Assembly: GCF_900142295.1 (NCBI RefSeq)
Contig: NZ_FSRL01000001.1
Span: forward strand, 2,852,001-2,916,000
Length of the DNA stretch: 64,000 bases
From: Vannielia litorea
Lineage (GTDB): Bacteria > Pseudomonadota > Alphaproteobacteria > Rhodobacterales > Rhodobacteraceae
Direction of reading: 5' to 3'
The position numbers and the translations under genes were made by a program. This document shows, one piece after another, positions 8,429 to 17,227 of this stretch (its first letter is position 1; every line of letters starts with the position of its first letter). The notes under the pieces were generated by a model. The model saw only the letters and a program-made list of their open reading frames with translations, was not told where the DNA came from and did not search any database.

Positions 8429-8960
8429 GGCTGAGAGGATGCCGGGAGCAAAGAACCCGGACCGCAGGCGTATCCGCATCAGGCGTACCTACTCGGTGCC
8501 TGAAGTCGCGGCGCTTCTCGACGTTCACGTTCACACCGTTCGCCGGTGGCTCAAGGACGGGTTGGGTGCGATTGATGGCCGGAGCCCAACCCTGATCCAC
8601 GGCGCGGAACTTCGCGGGTTTCTGGATGCCCGCGCCGAAGGCAGGAAGCAAAAGTGCGGCCCCGACGAGATGTTCTGCCTTTCATGCCGTGCACCGCGCC
8701 TGCCAATCCTGGGCTCCGTCTACATTGCCGACCTCAACGAGAAAACGGTTCGCCTGGCTGGGGTGTGCTGCACATGTGACAGGAAAATCTGCCGCGCAGG
8801 GAGCGCTTCACGACTGCAAGAATACACCGCGTCATTCGGGCCACTCCAGAGGCGGAACCCAAGCCTAAAGGGGAGCAGCATTCCCCTCTTGGATCGTGAC
8901 TCAAAGGAGCAAGACGAAAATGGAAAAGTTCAACGCGGAAAACGAACGGATCAAGCGTGA
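8409..8960 (+). CDS. HTH-domain protein with C-terminal cysteine cluster
   Basis: 183 aa from ATG 8409; ATG 8439 is an alternative that removes the overlap with the previous gene. Residues ~25-75 (TYSVPEVAALLDVHVHTVRRWLKDGL, then GAELRGFLDAR) form an excisionase/MerR-type HTH. It continues with cysteine pairs CLSC, CCTC and C near KICRAG, a pattern that could bind zinc. It overlaps the next recombinase gene by 41 nt if that starts at 8920, suggesting a coupled unit. A regulatory or accessory role in mobility is inferred; the cysteine part has no family I recognise. Confidence 0.6.
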   Translation: MRGRATRAERMPGAKNPDRRRIRIRRTYSVPEVAALLDVHVHTVRRWLKDGLGAIDGRSPTLIHGAELRGFLDARAEGRKQKCGPDEMFCLSCRAPRLPILGSVYIADLNEKTVRLAGVCCTCDRKICRAGSASRLQEYTASFGPLQRRNPSLKGSSIPLLDRDSKEQDENGKVQRGKRTDQA

Positions 8961-9996
8961 CTACGCTGAGTTCCTGCGCGAAGCGGATCAGAAGTCTGAA
9001 TCGACCGTGCGCGGGATCGAAAAGGCGATCCTGCGCTTCGAGGAGTACACGAGTTACTGCGACTTTGGACGCTTCAATCGCGATCAGGCAAGAGGTTTCA
9101 GGGCGTCGCTGTCCGCCCCTTCCGACGAAAGCAAACGCTTAGGAAACTTGACCATTCTTTCGACCTTGAAAGCGGTGCAACGGTTCTTCCGGTGGCTGTC
9201 AGTGCAGCCCGGCTTCAAATCCAAAATCGACACCAACTCTATCGCCTACTTCAACCTCTCCGAAAAAGACATCCGCGCGGCGACTTCTTCGCCTTCGAAG
9301 CCCTCGCCGACCATGGATCAATTGAAGCGCGCATTGGCTTCGATGCCTTCTGAGACCATTTTGCATAGGCGTGATCGTGCTGTCTTTGCCCTTCTCATGA
9401 TGACCGGCATCCGTGACAATGCAGCCGCGTCCTTGCTGCTAGGCCATGTCGACATCGACCGGCAGATGATCGTCCAAGACCCCAAAACCGTCCGCACTAA
9501 GAACAGCAAGCTGATCGAGTCCGTGCTGTTGCCGCTTGGGCCCGAGATTGAAGGCGTTCTGTTCTCTTGGGTTCGATACCTTCGCGGCGAACTTCGGTGG
9601 CAGCCTGACGATCCCCTCTTCCCTCAATCCCGGCATCGGATCGACCCTCAAAGAGGACCGGTAGTGGACGGCATAAAGCGTCAGGTCTGGTCAAACTCCC
9701 AGCCTATTCGGCAAATATTCATGCGTGCATTTGCGAGTGCTGACTTGCCTTACTTCACACCGCACCGTGTACGGAATACCGTCGTCGAGTATGCGTACCT
9801 CACTTGCCGGACGCCCGAGGAGTTCAAAGCGTTCAGCCAGAACCTCGGTCATGAGAGCGTCGTCACGACCCTGTCGAGTTACGGGCAGATCCCCTTGGCG
9901 AGGCAACGGGAGCTGATACGCAACGCGGGGAAAAGTAAGGACCTGGACGCAAAGCTGGAACTCTTACTGGAGAAACTGGAACGAGACGAAAGATAG
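8920..9996 (+). CDS. Second tyrosine recombinase of the island
   Basis: 358-aa XerC/D-like site-specific recombinase, unlike the first integrase in sequence. N-terminal core-binding domain ~5-110. Catalytic residues: R165 (MTGIRDNAA), H282 and R285 (TPHRVRNT), H311 (NLGHESVV) and Y321 (LSSYGQIP). The lysine region (VRTKNSKLIESVLLP) is also present. Start at ATG 8920 follows AAAGGAG at about 11 nt; GTG 8896 is possible. Its role is unknown: it could serve excision or be a remnant of a nested element. Confidence 0.85.
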   Translation: MEKFNAENERIKRDYAEFLREADQKSESTVRGIEKAILRFEEYTSYCDFGRFNRDQARGFRASLSAPSDESKRLGNLTILSTLKAVQRFFRWLSVQPGFKSKIDTNSIAYFNLSEKDIRAATSSPSKPSPTMDQLKRALASMPSETILHRRDRAVFALLMMTGIRDNAAASLLLGHVDIDRQMIVQDPKTVRTKNSKLIESVLLPLGPEIEGVLFSWVRYLRGELRWQPDDPLFPQSRHRIDPQRGPVVDGIKRQVWSNSQPIRQIFMRAFASADLPYFTPHRVRNTVVEYAYLTCRTPEEFKAFSQNLGHESVVTTLSSYGQIPLARQRELIRNAGKSKDLDAKLELLLEKLERDER

Positions 9997-10112
9997 AAAT
10001 CCGTCCGATGCGCTACCTTGGATAGAAGGAAATCATCATGCTAGCGTGCGCCCCAAGCGCTGGCGGGTAGAATCTCGCAGAAATTAGAGAAAGTCGGGGC
10101 AGAGCAGTTTCC

Positions 10113-12134
10113 ATGAGCACGGATATCAAGTCACTCGAGTCGTTCGTCTGGTCCATCGCTGAACTTCTTCGCGGCGACTTCAAGCAGTCCGAGTATGGCA
10201 AGGTCATCCTGCCCTTTGTCGTGCTGCGCCGACTCGACTGCATCCTTGAAGAGACCCAACCCGCCGTCCTCGACATGGCAGGCAACCTGCCCGACGACAT
10301 GGACGACGATGCCCGCGACTCCCTGCTCTCAGGTGTCGTCGGTCAAGACATCCGCCTCTACAACCTGTCCCGCTTCACCTTCGCATCGCTCAAGGGGCAG
10401 GACGCCAAGGACATCCACAAGAACCTGATCGACTACATCACCAAGTTCTCGGGCAACGTCCGCGACATCTTCCTCGACAAATTCCTGTTCACCGACCAAC
10501 TCAAGCGGCTGAACGACGCCGGTCTGCTCTATCAAGTGTTCGACAAGTTCACCCAGATCGACCTGCACCCGAACGCCATCTCGAACCTTGAGATGGGGTA
10601 TCTGTTCGAAGACCTGATCCGCCGGTTCTCGGAAATCTCGAACGAGACCGCGGGCGAACACTACACCCCGCGCGAGGTCATTCGCCTGATCGTCTCGCTG
10701 CTGCTGATCAACGATAAGGACGCGTTGACCGGGTCGGGTGTCATCCGCCAAGTCTATGACCCCGCCGCGGGCACGGGCGGGATGCTGTCCATCGCCGAGA
10801 TGGAGATGAAGGCGCTGAACGACCGCATCCGCGTCGAACTCTTCGGGCAGGAACTCAACCCGGAGTCTTTCGCAATCTGTAAGTCCGACATGCTGGTGAC
10901 CGGGCATAACCCCGAGAACATCGCCTTCGGAAACACGCTGACCCAAGACGCCCACGCCAACAAACGCTTCCACTACATGCTGTCCAATCCTCCCTACGGC
11001 GTGGACTGGAAGAAATACGCCGACCCGATCAAGGACGAGGCAGCAGAGCAGGGCATGTCCGGTCGTTTCGGCGCGGGTCTGCCCCGCATCTCTGACGGGC
11101 AGCTCCTGTTCCTGCAACACATGATCTCCAAGATGCGCAATGACGAACAAGGCTCGCGCATTGGCATTGTCATGAACGGCTCGCCGCTGTTCACCGGCGG
11201 GGCCGGGTCAGGCGAAAGCGAGATCCGGCGCTGGATGCTGGAAAACGACTGGGTCGAGGCGATTATCGCGCTGCCGACCGACCTTTTCTACAACACCGGC
11301 ATTCAGACCTATGTCTGGCTGCTTACCAACCGCAAGGACACGGCGCGGCGTGGCAAGGTGCAACTGATCGATGCCAGTGGGGAACGCTTCTGGAAATCCA
11401 TGCGGAAATCCCTTGGGTCCAAGCGTCGGGAAATCCCCGAAGATGGCACCGAAGAGATCGCGCGCATCTACCACGACATGCTGAACGGCAATTCGGGCTG
11501 GGAGGATGTGTCGAAAATCTTCAACACGACCGGCTTCGGCTACCGCGAAATCCGCGTCGAACGCCCGCTGAAACTCGCCTTTGCGGTGACGCCCGAGGCG
11601 TTGGAAGCGCTGCGCGAGGCGAAACCGTTCCAGAAACTTGACGCAGACGACCAGACCCGCGTTCTGGACGCCTTGCAGGATCACTTGCCCGGCGATGAGC
11701 GCTGGGCCTGTCGCGACGACTTCGACAAGGCGTTCTCCGCCGCCCTTCGCAGCAGCGGCGTCAAGATCGGTGCGCCGGTGCGCAAGGCAATCCTGTCCGC
11801 ATTGTCGGAACGCGACGAAGATGCCGAGGTCTGCACCGACAAAAAGGGCAATCCCGAACCCGACACCGATCTGCGCGATCACGAACTGGTGCCCTTGGGC
11901 GAGGACTGGCGCGCCTATGTGCAGCGCGAGGTTTTGCCCTTTGTTCCTGACGCTTGGGTGGATGAAACCCACACCGACGCGACGGACGGCGGTGTGGGGC
12001 GTGTGGGCTATGAAATCAACTTCAACCGCTACTTCTACAAATACGTGCCCCCAAGACAGCTCGAAGAAATCGACGCCGAGTTGAAGGCGCTGGAAGCCGA
12101 GATCGCAGGTCTGTTGCAGGAGGTGGTCGAGTGA
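10113..12134 (+). CDS. hsdM: Type I restriction-modification DNA methyltransferase subunit
   Basis: 673-aa N6-adenine methyltransferase subunit. Helical N-terminal HsdM domain ~5-150 (LRGDFKQSEYGKVILPFVVLRRLD). SAM-binding motif I YDPAAGTGGM at ~213-222 and catalytic motif IV NPPYGVDW at ~291-298. The C-terminal extension ends in a coiled-coil-like EIDAELKALEAEIAGLL that probably contacts HsdS. It is longer than the roughly 530-residue EcoKI-type subunits because of the C-terminal extension after residue ~480. First gene of the defence operon; forms M2S with HsdS and R2M2S with HsdR. Confidence 0.95.
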   Translation: MSTDIKSLESFVWSIAELLRGDFKQSEYGKVILPFVVLRRLDCILEETQPAVLDMAGNLPDDMDDDARDSLLSGVVGQDIRLYNLSRFTFASLKGQDAKDIHKNLIDYITKFSGNVRDIFLDKFLFTDQLKRLNDAGLLYQVFDKFTQIDLHPNAISNLEMGYLFEDLIRRFSEISNETAGEHYTPREVIRLIVSLLLINDKDALTGSGVIRQVYDPAAGTGGMLSIAEMEMKALNDRIRVELFGQELNPESFAICKSDMLVTGHNPENIAFGNTLTQDAHANKRFHYMLSNPPYGVDWKKYADPIKDEAAEQGMSGRFGAGLPRISDGQLLFLQHMISKMRNDEQGSRIGIVMNGSPLFTGGAGSGESEIRRWMLENDWVEAIIALPTDLFYNTGIQTYVWLLTNRKDTARRGKVQLIDASGERFWKSMRKSLGSKRREIPEDGTEEIARIYHDMLNGNSGWEDVSKIFNTTGFGYREIRVERPLKLAFAVTPEALEALREAKPFQKLDADDQTRVLDALQDHLPGDERWACRDDFDKAFSAALRSSGVKIGAPVRKAILSALSERDEDAEVCTDKKGNPEPDTDLRDHELVPLGEDWRAYVQREVLPFVPDAWVDETHTDATDGGVGRVGYEINFNRYFYKYVPPRQLEEIDAELKALEAEIAGLLQEVVE

Positions 12135-12282
12135 TTTTTTGCCTGTTCCTCGCGGTTCCTTCTTGTTTCTCTATGTTCCTTGGCATACCTACTGGGTCAA
12201 CAAGACCCGCCACGCCTCGGGCAGAGCTTCGGCTTTGTACTGCGCACCCCGGCGGGTTACTTGTTTTTGGGGTGGGCAAAAT

Positions 12283-13206
12283 ATGAAGTTTGCCAAACCC
12301 GCTATATCCGTAGATGACCAGCTCGACCTGTTGAAACAGCGCGGCATGACCGTGCCGGACGAGGTGCGCGCGCGGCATTACCTCCAACATATCTCCTACT
12401 ACCGGCTGCGCGCCTACTGGCTTCCGTTTGAGGGCGCAAAGCAAGGCGATGCGCATTGCTTCAAGGATGACACGTCATTTGACGATGTGCTGTCGCTCTA
12501 TGTCTTCGACCGACAGCTCCGCCTTTTGGTCATGGACGCTGTTGAGCGGGTCGAGGTGGCGATCCGTGCCTCCTGGGCGCATCACATGGCCATGTCGCAC
12601 GGGCCGCACGGATACTTGGACCAGCAGCACTATTCGAAAGTGCGCCACCATGCGTCGATGGTGGACAGTCTGACCAAAGAGTTCGACCGCTCGCGGGACA
12701 CCTTTGCAGAGCATTACCGCACGAAATACACCGACCCCACCTTGCCGCCCGTCTGGATGGCGGCAGAGCTTATGTCCTTTGGTTTGCTGTCCAAGTTCTA
12801 CGGCGGGCTGAAATCCCGGGCGGAGCGTCAGGCCATCGCCAAGCCGCTAGGGCTGGACGAAAAGGTGCTGACCTCTTTCGCGCACCACATGAGCCATGTC
12901 CGCAACATCTGCGCCCACCACGGGCGGCTGTGGAACCGACGGTTTACGATTCAGATGATCGTCCCGCGCTACCCGGCGCGGCTGGCCATCGCGATGAAGG
13001 GGGCGGACTCCCGAAACATCCACAACACCTTGGTGACACTGGATCAGATGCTGCGGATCGTTGCACCGGGGACAACGTGGTGCGACCGGGTCCTCCTGCT
13101 GATGGCAGAGTGTGCTTTTGCCAATCCGCAAGCGATGGGGTTCCCCGAAGGTTGGGAACAACAGCCGATTTGGAAAGCAGGACAAGTTCAGGAGGTGGGC
13201 CAGTGA
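12283..13206 (+). CDS. Abi family (AbiD/AbiF-type) protein with HEPN motif
   Basis: 307 aa. Opens KPAISVDDQLDLLKQRGMTV and continues with YLQHISYYRLRAYW, the Abi_2 (AbiD/F) signature seen in abortive-infection proteins. The R-X4-H motif RNICAH near residues 207-212, followed by HGRLWNR, marks a HEPN ribonuclease-like active site. Known relatives are linked to phage resistance through RNA cleavage; that activity is inferred here. It sits between hsdM and hsdS after a 148-bp less GC-rich leader, and its stop overlaps the hsdS GTG start, so it is translated together with the specificity subunit. Confidence 0.85.
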   Translation: MKFAKPAISVDDQLDLLKQRGMTVPDEVRARHYLQHISYYRLRAYWLPFEGAKQGDAHCFKDDTSFDDVLSLYVFDRQLRLLVMDAVERVEVAIRASWAHHMAMSHGPHGYLDQQHYSKVRHHASMVDSLTKEFDRSRDTFAEHYRTKYTDPTLPPVWMAAELMSFGLLSKFYGGLKSRAERQAIAKPLGLDEKVLTSFAHHMSHVRNICAHHGRLWNRRFTIQMIVPRYPARLAIAMKGADSRNIHNTLVTLDQMLRIVAPGTTWCDRVLLLMAECAFANPQAMGFPEGWEQQPIWKAGQVQEVGQ

Positions 13207-14552
13207 GTACCGACAGTTCGCGGTTCGCCAAACCAGCTTGGGCATCGGGTCTTCCAAGCGACTGGCAGGTACTGCCGATCAAAAAGATCGTCTCAACGCC
13301 GATCACAGATGGTCCCCACGAGACACCCGACTTTCTTGATGAAGGCGTCATATTCATCTCCGCTGAGGCGATACAGGATGGTAAGATCGACTTTGCCCGG
13401 CGGCGGGGGTTCATCTCTGAGGCAGACAATCGCCGTTACTCGCGCAAGTATTCCCCTGAGACTGGCGACATTTATGTTGTGAAATCTGGTGCGACGACCG
13501 GCAAGTCAGCGATGGTTGGCGAAAATGCAGACTTTAATATTTGGTCGCCGCTTGCAGTTATCCGCTCGAAATCGTCGATGGACAGTCGCTTTGTGCTGCA
13601 CACGATCCGCAGTCAGATCGTTCAATACGCGATTGCTATAAATTGGTCGTGGGGAACTCAGCAGAACATCGGAATGGGTGCTCTTGGAAGGATCCAAGTG
13701 CCTATCCCCGACCTCGCGACCCAACGCCAGATTGCCAACTTTCTGGACCGTGAGACCGCAAGAATAGGCCTGCTGATCGAGAAACGTGAGAAGTTCGCCT
13801 CCCTCGTTGCAGAAGCACGGGACTCGCTGGTGGCGACGATGATCTGCGGCGAAAGTTCCGAGAAGTTGGATACGACACGGAACGACTGGACCGACGCGCG
13901 CCCTGAGAATTGGAAAAGCGAAAGGGCAAAGATTTATTTCCGCGAACGGATCGAAAAAAGCGTGGATGGGTCTGAGGAACTCCTAACCGTGTCGCACATT
14001 ACAGGCGTCACAACGCGTGCCGAAAAAGACGTGAACATGTTTCTCGCCGAGAGCAATAAGGGATACAAGATCGTTCATCCCGGCGACATTGTGATCAACA
14101 CGATGTGGGGTTGGATGGGCGCTATGGGCGTCAGTTCCCATCACGGCATCATCAGTCCATCATATGGTGTCTACCGCCCAACTTCGGATGCATTTGATCG
14201 CGACTATCTGGATTTGATGCTGCGTTCAAAACCGTTCGTCGCCGAAGTAACGAGGCGTAGCAAGGGCATCCATTCCTCGCGTCTTCGTATCTATCCCGAT
14301 GCCTTTTTGGATATGCGGCTACCCGTGCCGCCGCGCGATGAACAATTCGCCATCCTCGCAGAACTTCGTCGTCGAACAGAACGTGAGAACGCGCTTCTGG
14401 CGAAGAATGAACAGGCGTCAGCGTTGCTCAAAGAATACCGCTCCGCCCTGATCACCGCCGCTGTCACGGGTCAGATCGACGTGACGACCTACACCAAATC
14501 CGGCACCCCCGACCGCCGCCTCGACGCCATCCAAGAGGAGATGGGCGCGTGA
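13203..14552 (+). CDS. hsdS: Type I restriction-modification specificity subunit
   Basis: 449 aa from a GTG that overlaps the abi stop (GTGA), preceded by AGGAGG. Two target-recognition domains (~10-180 and ~220-395) are separated by a conserved helical spacer (DLATQRQIANFLDRETARI, then REKFASLVAEARDSLVATM). The matching C-terminal helix is PRDEQFAILAELRRRTERE, then LKEYRSALITAAVTGQIDV. Both half-site domains are full length, so it should specify a bipartite recognition sequence. It is one of the least GC-rich genes in the window, consistent with horizontal exchange. Confidence 0.93.
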   Translation: MSTDSSRFAKPAWASGLPSDWQVLPIKKIVSTPITDGPHETPDFLDEGVIFISAEAIQDGKIDFARRRGFISEADNRRYSRKYSPETGDIYVVKSGATTGKSAMVGENADFNIWSPLAVIRSKSSMDSRFVLHTIRSQIVQYAIAINWSWGTQQNIGMGALGRIQVPIPDLATQRQIANFLDRETARIGLLIEKREKFASLVAEARDSLVATMICGESSEKLDTTRNDWTDARPENWKSERAKIYFRERIEKSVDGSEELLTVSHITGVTTRAEKDVNMFLAESNKGYKIVHPGDIVINTMWGWMGAMGVSSHHGIISPSYGVYRPTSDAFDRDYLDLMLRSKPFVAEVTRRSKGIHSSRLRIYPDAFLDMRLPVPPRDEQFAILAELRRRTERENALLAKNEQASALLKEYRSALITAAVTGQIDVTTYTKSGTPDRRLDAIQEEMGA

Positions 14553-14583
14553 TTTCCATTCTGTATTGCAACGAGTTGACCTC

Positions 14584-16818
14584 ATGAGAGACGCCCAAAA
14601 ACCCAACCAGTTCACCCTGAACAACTTGCTGTCGCGTCTCAAAGAGGGTCGTTTTGTCGTCCCAGACTTTCAGCGTGAGTTCGAGTGGAAACCTTGGGAT
14701 ATCTCGGATCTGATGCGGTCAATCTTCCTCGACTACTACGTCGGCAGTCTGCTGCTGTGGAAAGGCAAGGAAGAGAACTTCGACGCCCTCGCTTGCGAAC
14801 CGATCTATGGTCACACCGGCGCTGGATCATCCGAACACATCGTTCTCGACGGACAGCAGCGCCTGACCGCTCTCTACTATGCCTGTGTCGCGCCTGATGT
14901 GCCTCTGCCAGACCGTGCCAACCGCGCGATCTACTTCATCCGCGTCGACCGGTTCATGCGTGAAGAATACGACGACGCGTTCAGTTACGACTGGAAGACC
15001 AAACGTCTTGAGAAACTGACCCAAGATCCATCGATCCAGTACGAAGAGCACATCTTTCCGCTTTCTGTGATCGGCGCTGGCGGGTGGGCGATGCCGACTT
15101 GGGTTCAGGGATATATGAAGCATTGGCAGGAAAAGACTGCCGAGGCGCGAGAACTGGGCAACGATGAAGACGCCGAGCTGTTCCAAGTTCATGCCGACAA
15201 CGCCGAGAAGTTTGGCGAAGAACTCAAAAGTCTGACCGAGCAATACCAGTTGTCCTACATCGAACTCGACAAGGATCTGGGGTTGGACAAAATCTGCGAT
15301 ATCTTCACCCAGATCAACAGCAAGGGCGTGCGGTTGGACGTGTTCGACCTGCTCAACGCCTTGCTGAAACCTCGCGACCTGCAACTCAAGTTCATGTGGC
15401 GCAAGGCGCGCGGGCGTCTGGAGTTCGTCGATAGTTCGAAACTGAACGTCTACATCTTGCAGGTCATGTCGATCCTGAAGCAGGCATACTGCTCACCCAA
15501 GTATCTGTATTATCTCATGCCGGGGCACCAAAAGACGATCCGCACCCCAGATGGGAAGACCGAGAAAGAGGTGCTGGTTCACACTACCGATGAGTTCGTC
15601 GCGCTGTGGGACACGTCCGTGACGGCGTTGGAGCGCGCGATCAAGATGCTGCGCCATCCGCAAGAGTTTGGTGTCACATCGTCAAAGTATCTGCCCTACG
15701 TGTCGATCCTTCCCGCGTTCTCGTCGTTGCAGGAACATGTCCGCACATTGCCGGCAGACAGACGCCTCGACGGTCAACGCAAGGTCCGGTTTTGGTATTG
15801 GGCGGCGATCTTCACGTCACGATATTCTGGATCAGTCGAGTCAACGGCAGCGCGTGACTTCCAGAACGTGAAATCGTGGATCGATGACGACAGCAAGGAA
15901 CCGCCACTGATTCAAGAGTTCAAGACCCGGTTCAAGAACCTCGAACTGCGTCGTGAGACCAAATACGGGTCGTCGATCTACAACGGCATCTTCAACCTGC
16001 TTGTGTTGAACGGTGCGCGCGACTGGATCACGGGCAACATCCCTGAGAACGAACTGCTGGATGATCATCACATCGTTCCAGCGTCTTGGGGCGATGCCAA
16101 TCTGCAAGATCGATCGGTGCATTCGATCCTAAACCGAACGCCCTTGCTCGATGAGACGAACCGACATGTGATCCGGGATAAATTGCCTAACGCCTACTTG
16201 CCGGAACTGATCGCCAAGAACGGGGAAAGTCGTGTTCGTGCGATCTTGGAGAGTCACCTGATTTCGCCTGCTGCCTTCGACATTCTAATGAGAGAGGGCT
16301 TTTCGGCGTCGGACTTCGAAGAGTTCATCAACGAACGCCAAAGAACCTGCGTCGAGGCGATTGAGTCTCTGCTGATCAAAGAACGACTCGACCTATCCCC
16401 AGACCTCCGCGATCTGGACGAACGTATCGAGATTGCCGAACTGTCACTGCGCGCGAAGATCGAAACCGCCCTGTCCGCGCAGGAGGACGTGTTCCCGCAA
16501 CATGTGATGGAGAAGGTTCGGCAAAGACTGAACCGAGCGCAGCGCAAGAACCCCGCGTTCGACAAAGACTACTATGCGACCATGGGCGGGATGCTTGAGT
16601 TCTGCGACCTGCAAGAACTCAAGGATATCATCCTTGCGAAGGCGAACTGGCAAGAATTCGTCGGCATCTACAATTCGAAAGAAGATCTATCAAAACGGGT
16701 CGATCAACTTGCAGAAATCCGAAACGGAATCCGACACAGCAGGACAATCGATGCGGTTTCAAGAAAAGACGGTGAGGCGGCACTGACGTGGTTTGAGGCC
16801 GTGAACAAAAATGTCTGA
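14584..16818 (+). CDS. DUF262 / HNH (GmrSD-like) protein with C-terminal HEPN-like motif
   Basis: 744 aa. Residues ~15-110 are a DUF262 (ParB-like, GmrS-type) domain with VVPDFQREFEWKPWD and the nucleotide-linked motif DGQQR at ~89-93. The middle holds an HNH/DUF1524-like nuclease segment, DDHHIVPASW at ~496-505, followed by ILNRTPLLDETNR, the GmrD-type layout. The C-terminal ~180 residues end in EIRNGIRHSR, an RN-X3-H HEPN-like motif near 713-718. GmrSD proteins are modification-dependent restriction enzymes. Whether this one cuts DNA, RNA or both is unknown. A TTG start at 14566 is possible. It lies 31 bp after hsdS and overlaps the next gene by 8 nt, so it is part of the operon. Confidence 0.8.
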   Translation: MRDAQKPNQFTLNNLLSRLKEGRFVVPDFQREFEWKPWDISDLMRSIFLDYYVGSLLLWKGKEENFDALACEPIYGHTGAGSSEHIVLDGQQRLTALYYACVAPDVPLPDRANRAIYFIRVDRFMREEYDDAFSYDWKTKRLEKLTQDPSIQYEEHIFPLSVIGAGGWAMPTWVQGYMKHWQEKTAEARELGNDEDAELFQVHADNAEKFGEELKSLTEQYQLSYIELDKDLGLDKICDIFTQINSKGVRLDVFDLLNALLKPRDLQLKFMWRKARGRLEFVDSSKLNVYILQVMSILKQAYCSPKYLYYLMPGHQKTIRTPDGKTEKEVLVHTTDEFVALWDTSVTALERAIKMLRHPQEFGVTSSKYLPYVSILPAFSSLQEHVRTLPADRRLDGQRKVRFWYWAAIFTSRYSGSVESTAARDFQNVKSWIDDDSKEPPLIQEFKTRFKNLELRRETKYGSSIYNGIFNLLVLNGARDWITGNIPENELLDDHHIVPASWGDANLQDRSVHSILNRTPLLDETNRHVIRDKLPNAYLPELIAKNGESRVRAILESHLISPAAFDILMREGFSASDFEEFINERQRTCVEAIESLLIKERLDLSPDLRDLDERIEIAELSLRAKIETALSAQEDVFPQHVMEKVRQRLNRAQRKNPAFDKDYYATMGGMLEFCDLQELKDIILAKANWQEFVGIYNSKEDLSKRVDQLAEIRNGIRHSRTIDAVSRKDGEAALTWFEAVNKNV

Positions 16819-17227
16819 TCACAACCCCACCATCGCCGACCTCAAAGCGTTCATCCGCGCCCAACTCAACGCCAACTGCGATCCCGTGCCGCCAAAGACC
16901 GCGACCAGCCAGCAAAAGCACCTCACTGTCTGGACAACGCGCGACAAACGCCGCCCCATAGGTCTCGAATTCGGTCACGATGAAATCGTGAACCTCTGGA
17001 TCGTCAGCATGAATGCACCTCCAAAACTTCCTGACACGGTCAAGGTCACGAAGAAGGTGTGGAAGGGATCTGGGTGGCGAGACAAGGACCCCTCACCCGG
17101 CGAGAAGTCAAAAGGCGCGAACAGTAATCTCAAACCCTTTGAAGTTTTCAACACCCGCCCGATCACCCGTCTCGGTATTCAATCCATCGACGACGCGCGG
17201 GCGATCTTGGAGCATCTGTTCGCATGA
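16811..17227 (+). CDS. Unrecognised 138-aa protein co-translated in the hsd operon
   Basis: I recognise no family. The product is a soluble, mixed-charge protein with a proline-rich start, a Trp/Lys-rich centre (VTKKVWKGSGWRDKD) and a C-terminal helix (IDDARAILEHLFA). It has no signal peptide or membrane segment. The ATG overlaps the end of the DUF262 gene by 8 nt and its own stop overlaps the hsdR start (ATGA), so translation is coupled on both sides. This tight placement suggests a partner or antidote of the DUF262/HEPN protein (inference only). Confidence 0.7.
   Translation: MSDHNPTIADLKAFIRAQLNANCDPVPPKTATSQQKHLTVWTTRDKRRPIGLEFGHDEIVNLWIVSMNAPPKLPDTVKVTKKVWKGSGWRDKDPSPGEKSKGANSNLKPFEVFNTRPITRLGIQSIDDARAILEHLFA

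Noticed and set aside
14639..15857. Short antisense open frames within the DUF262 gene
   Set aside because: No start signals or family features; they lie opposite well-supported coding sequence.
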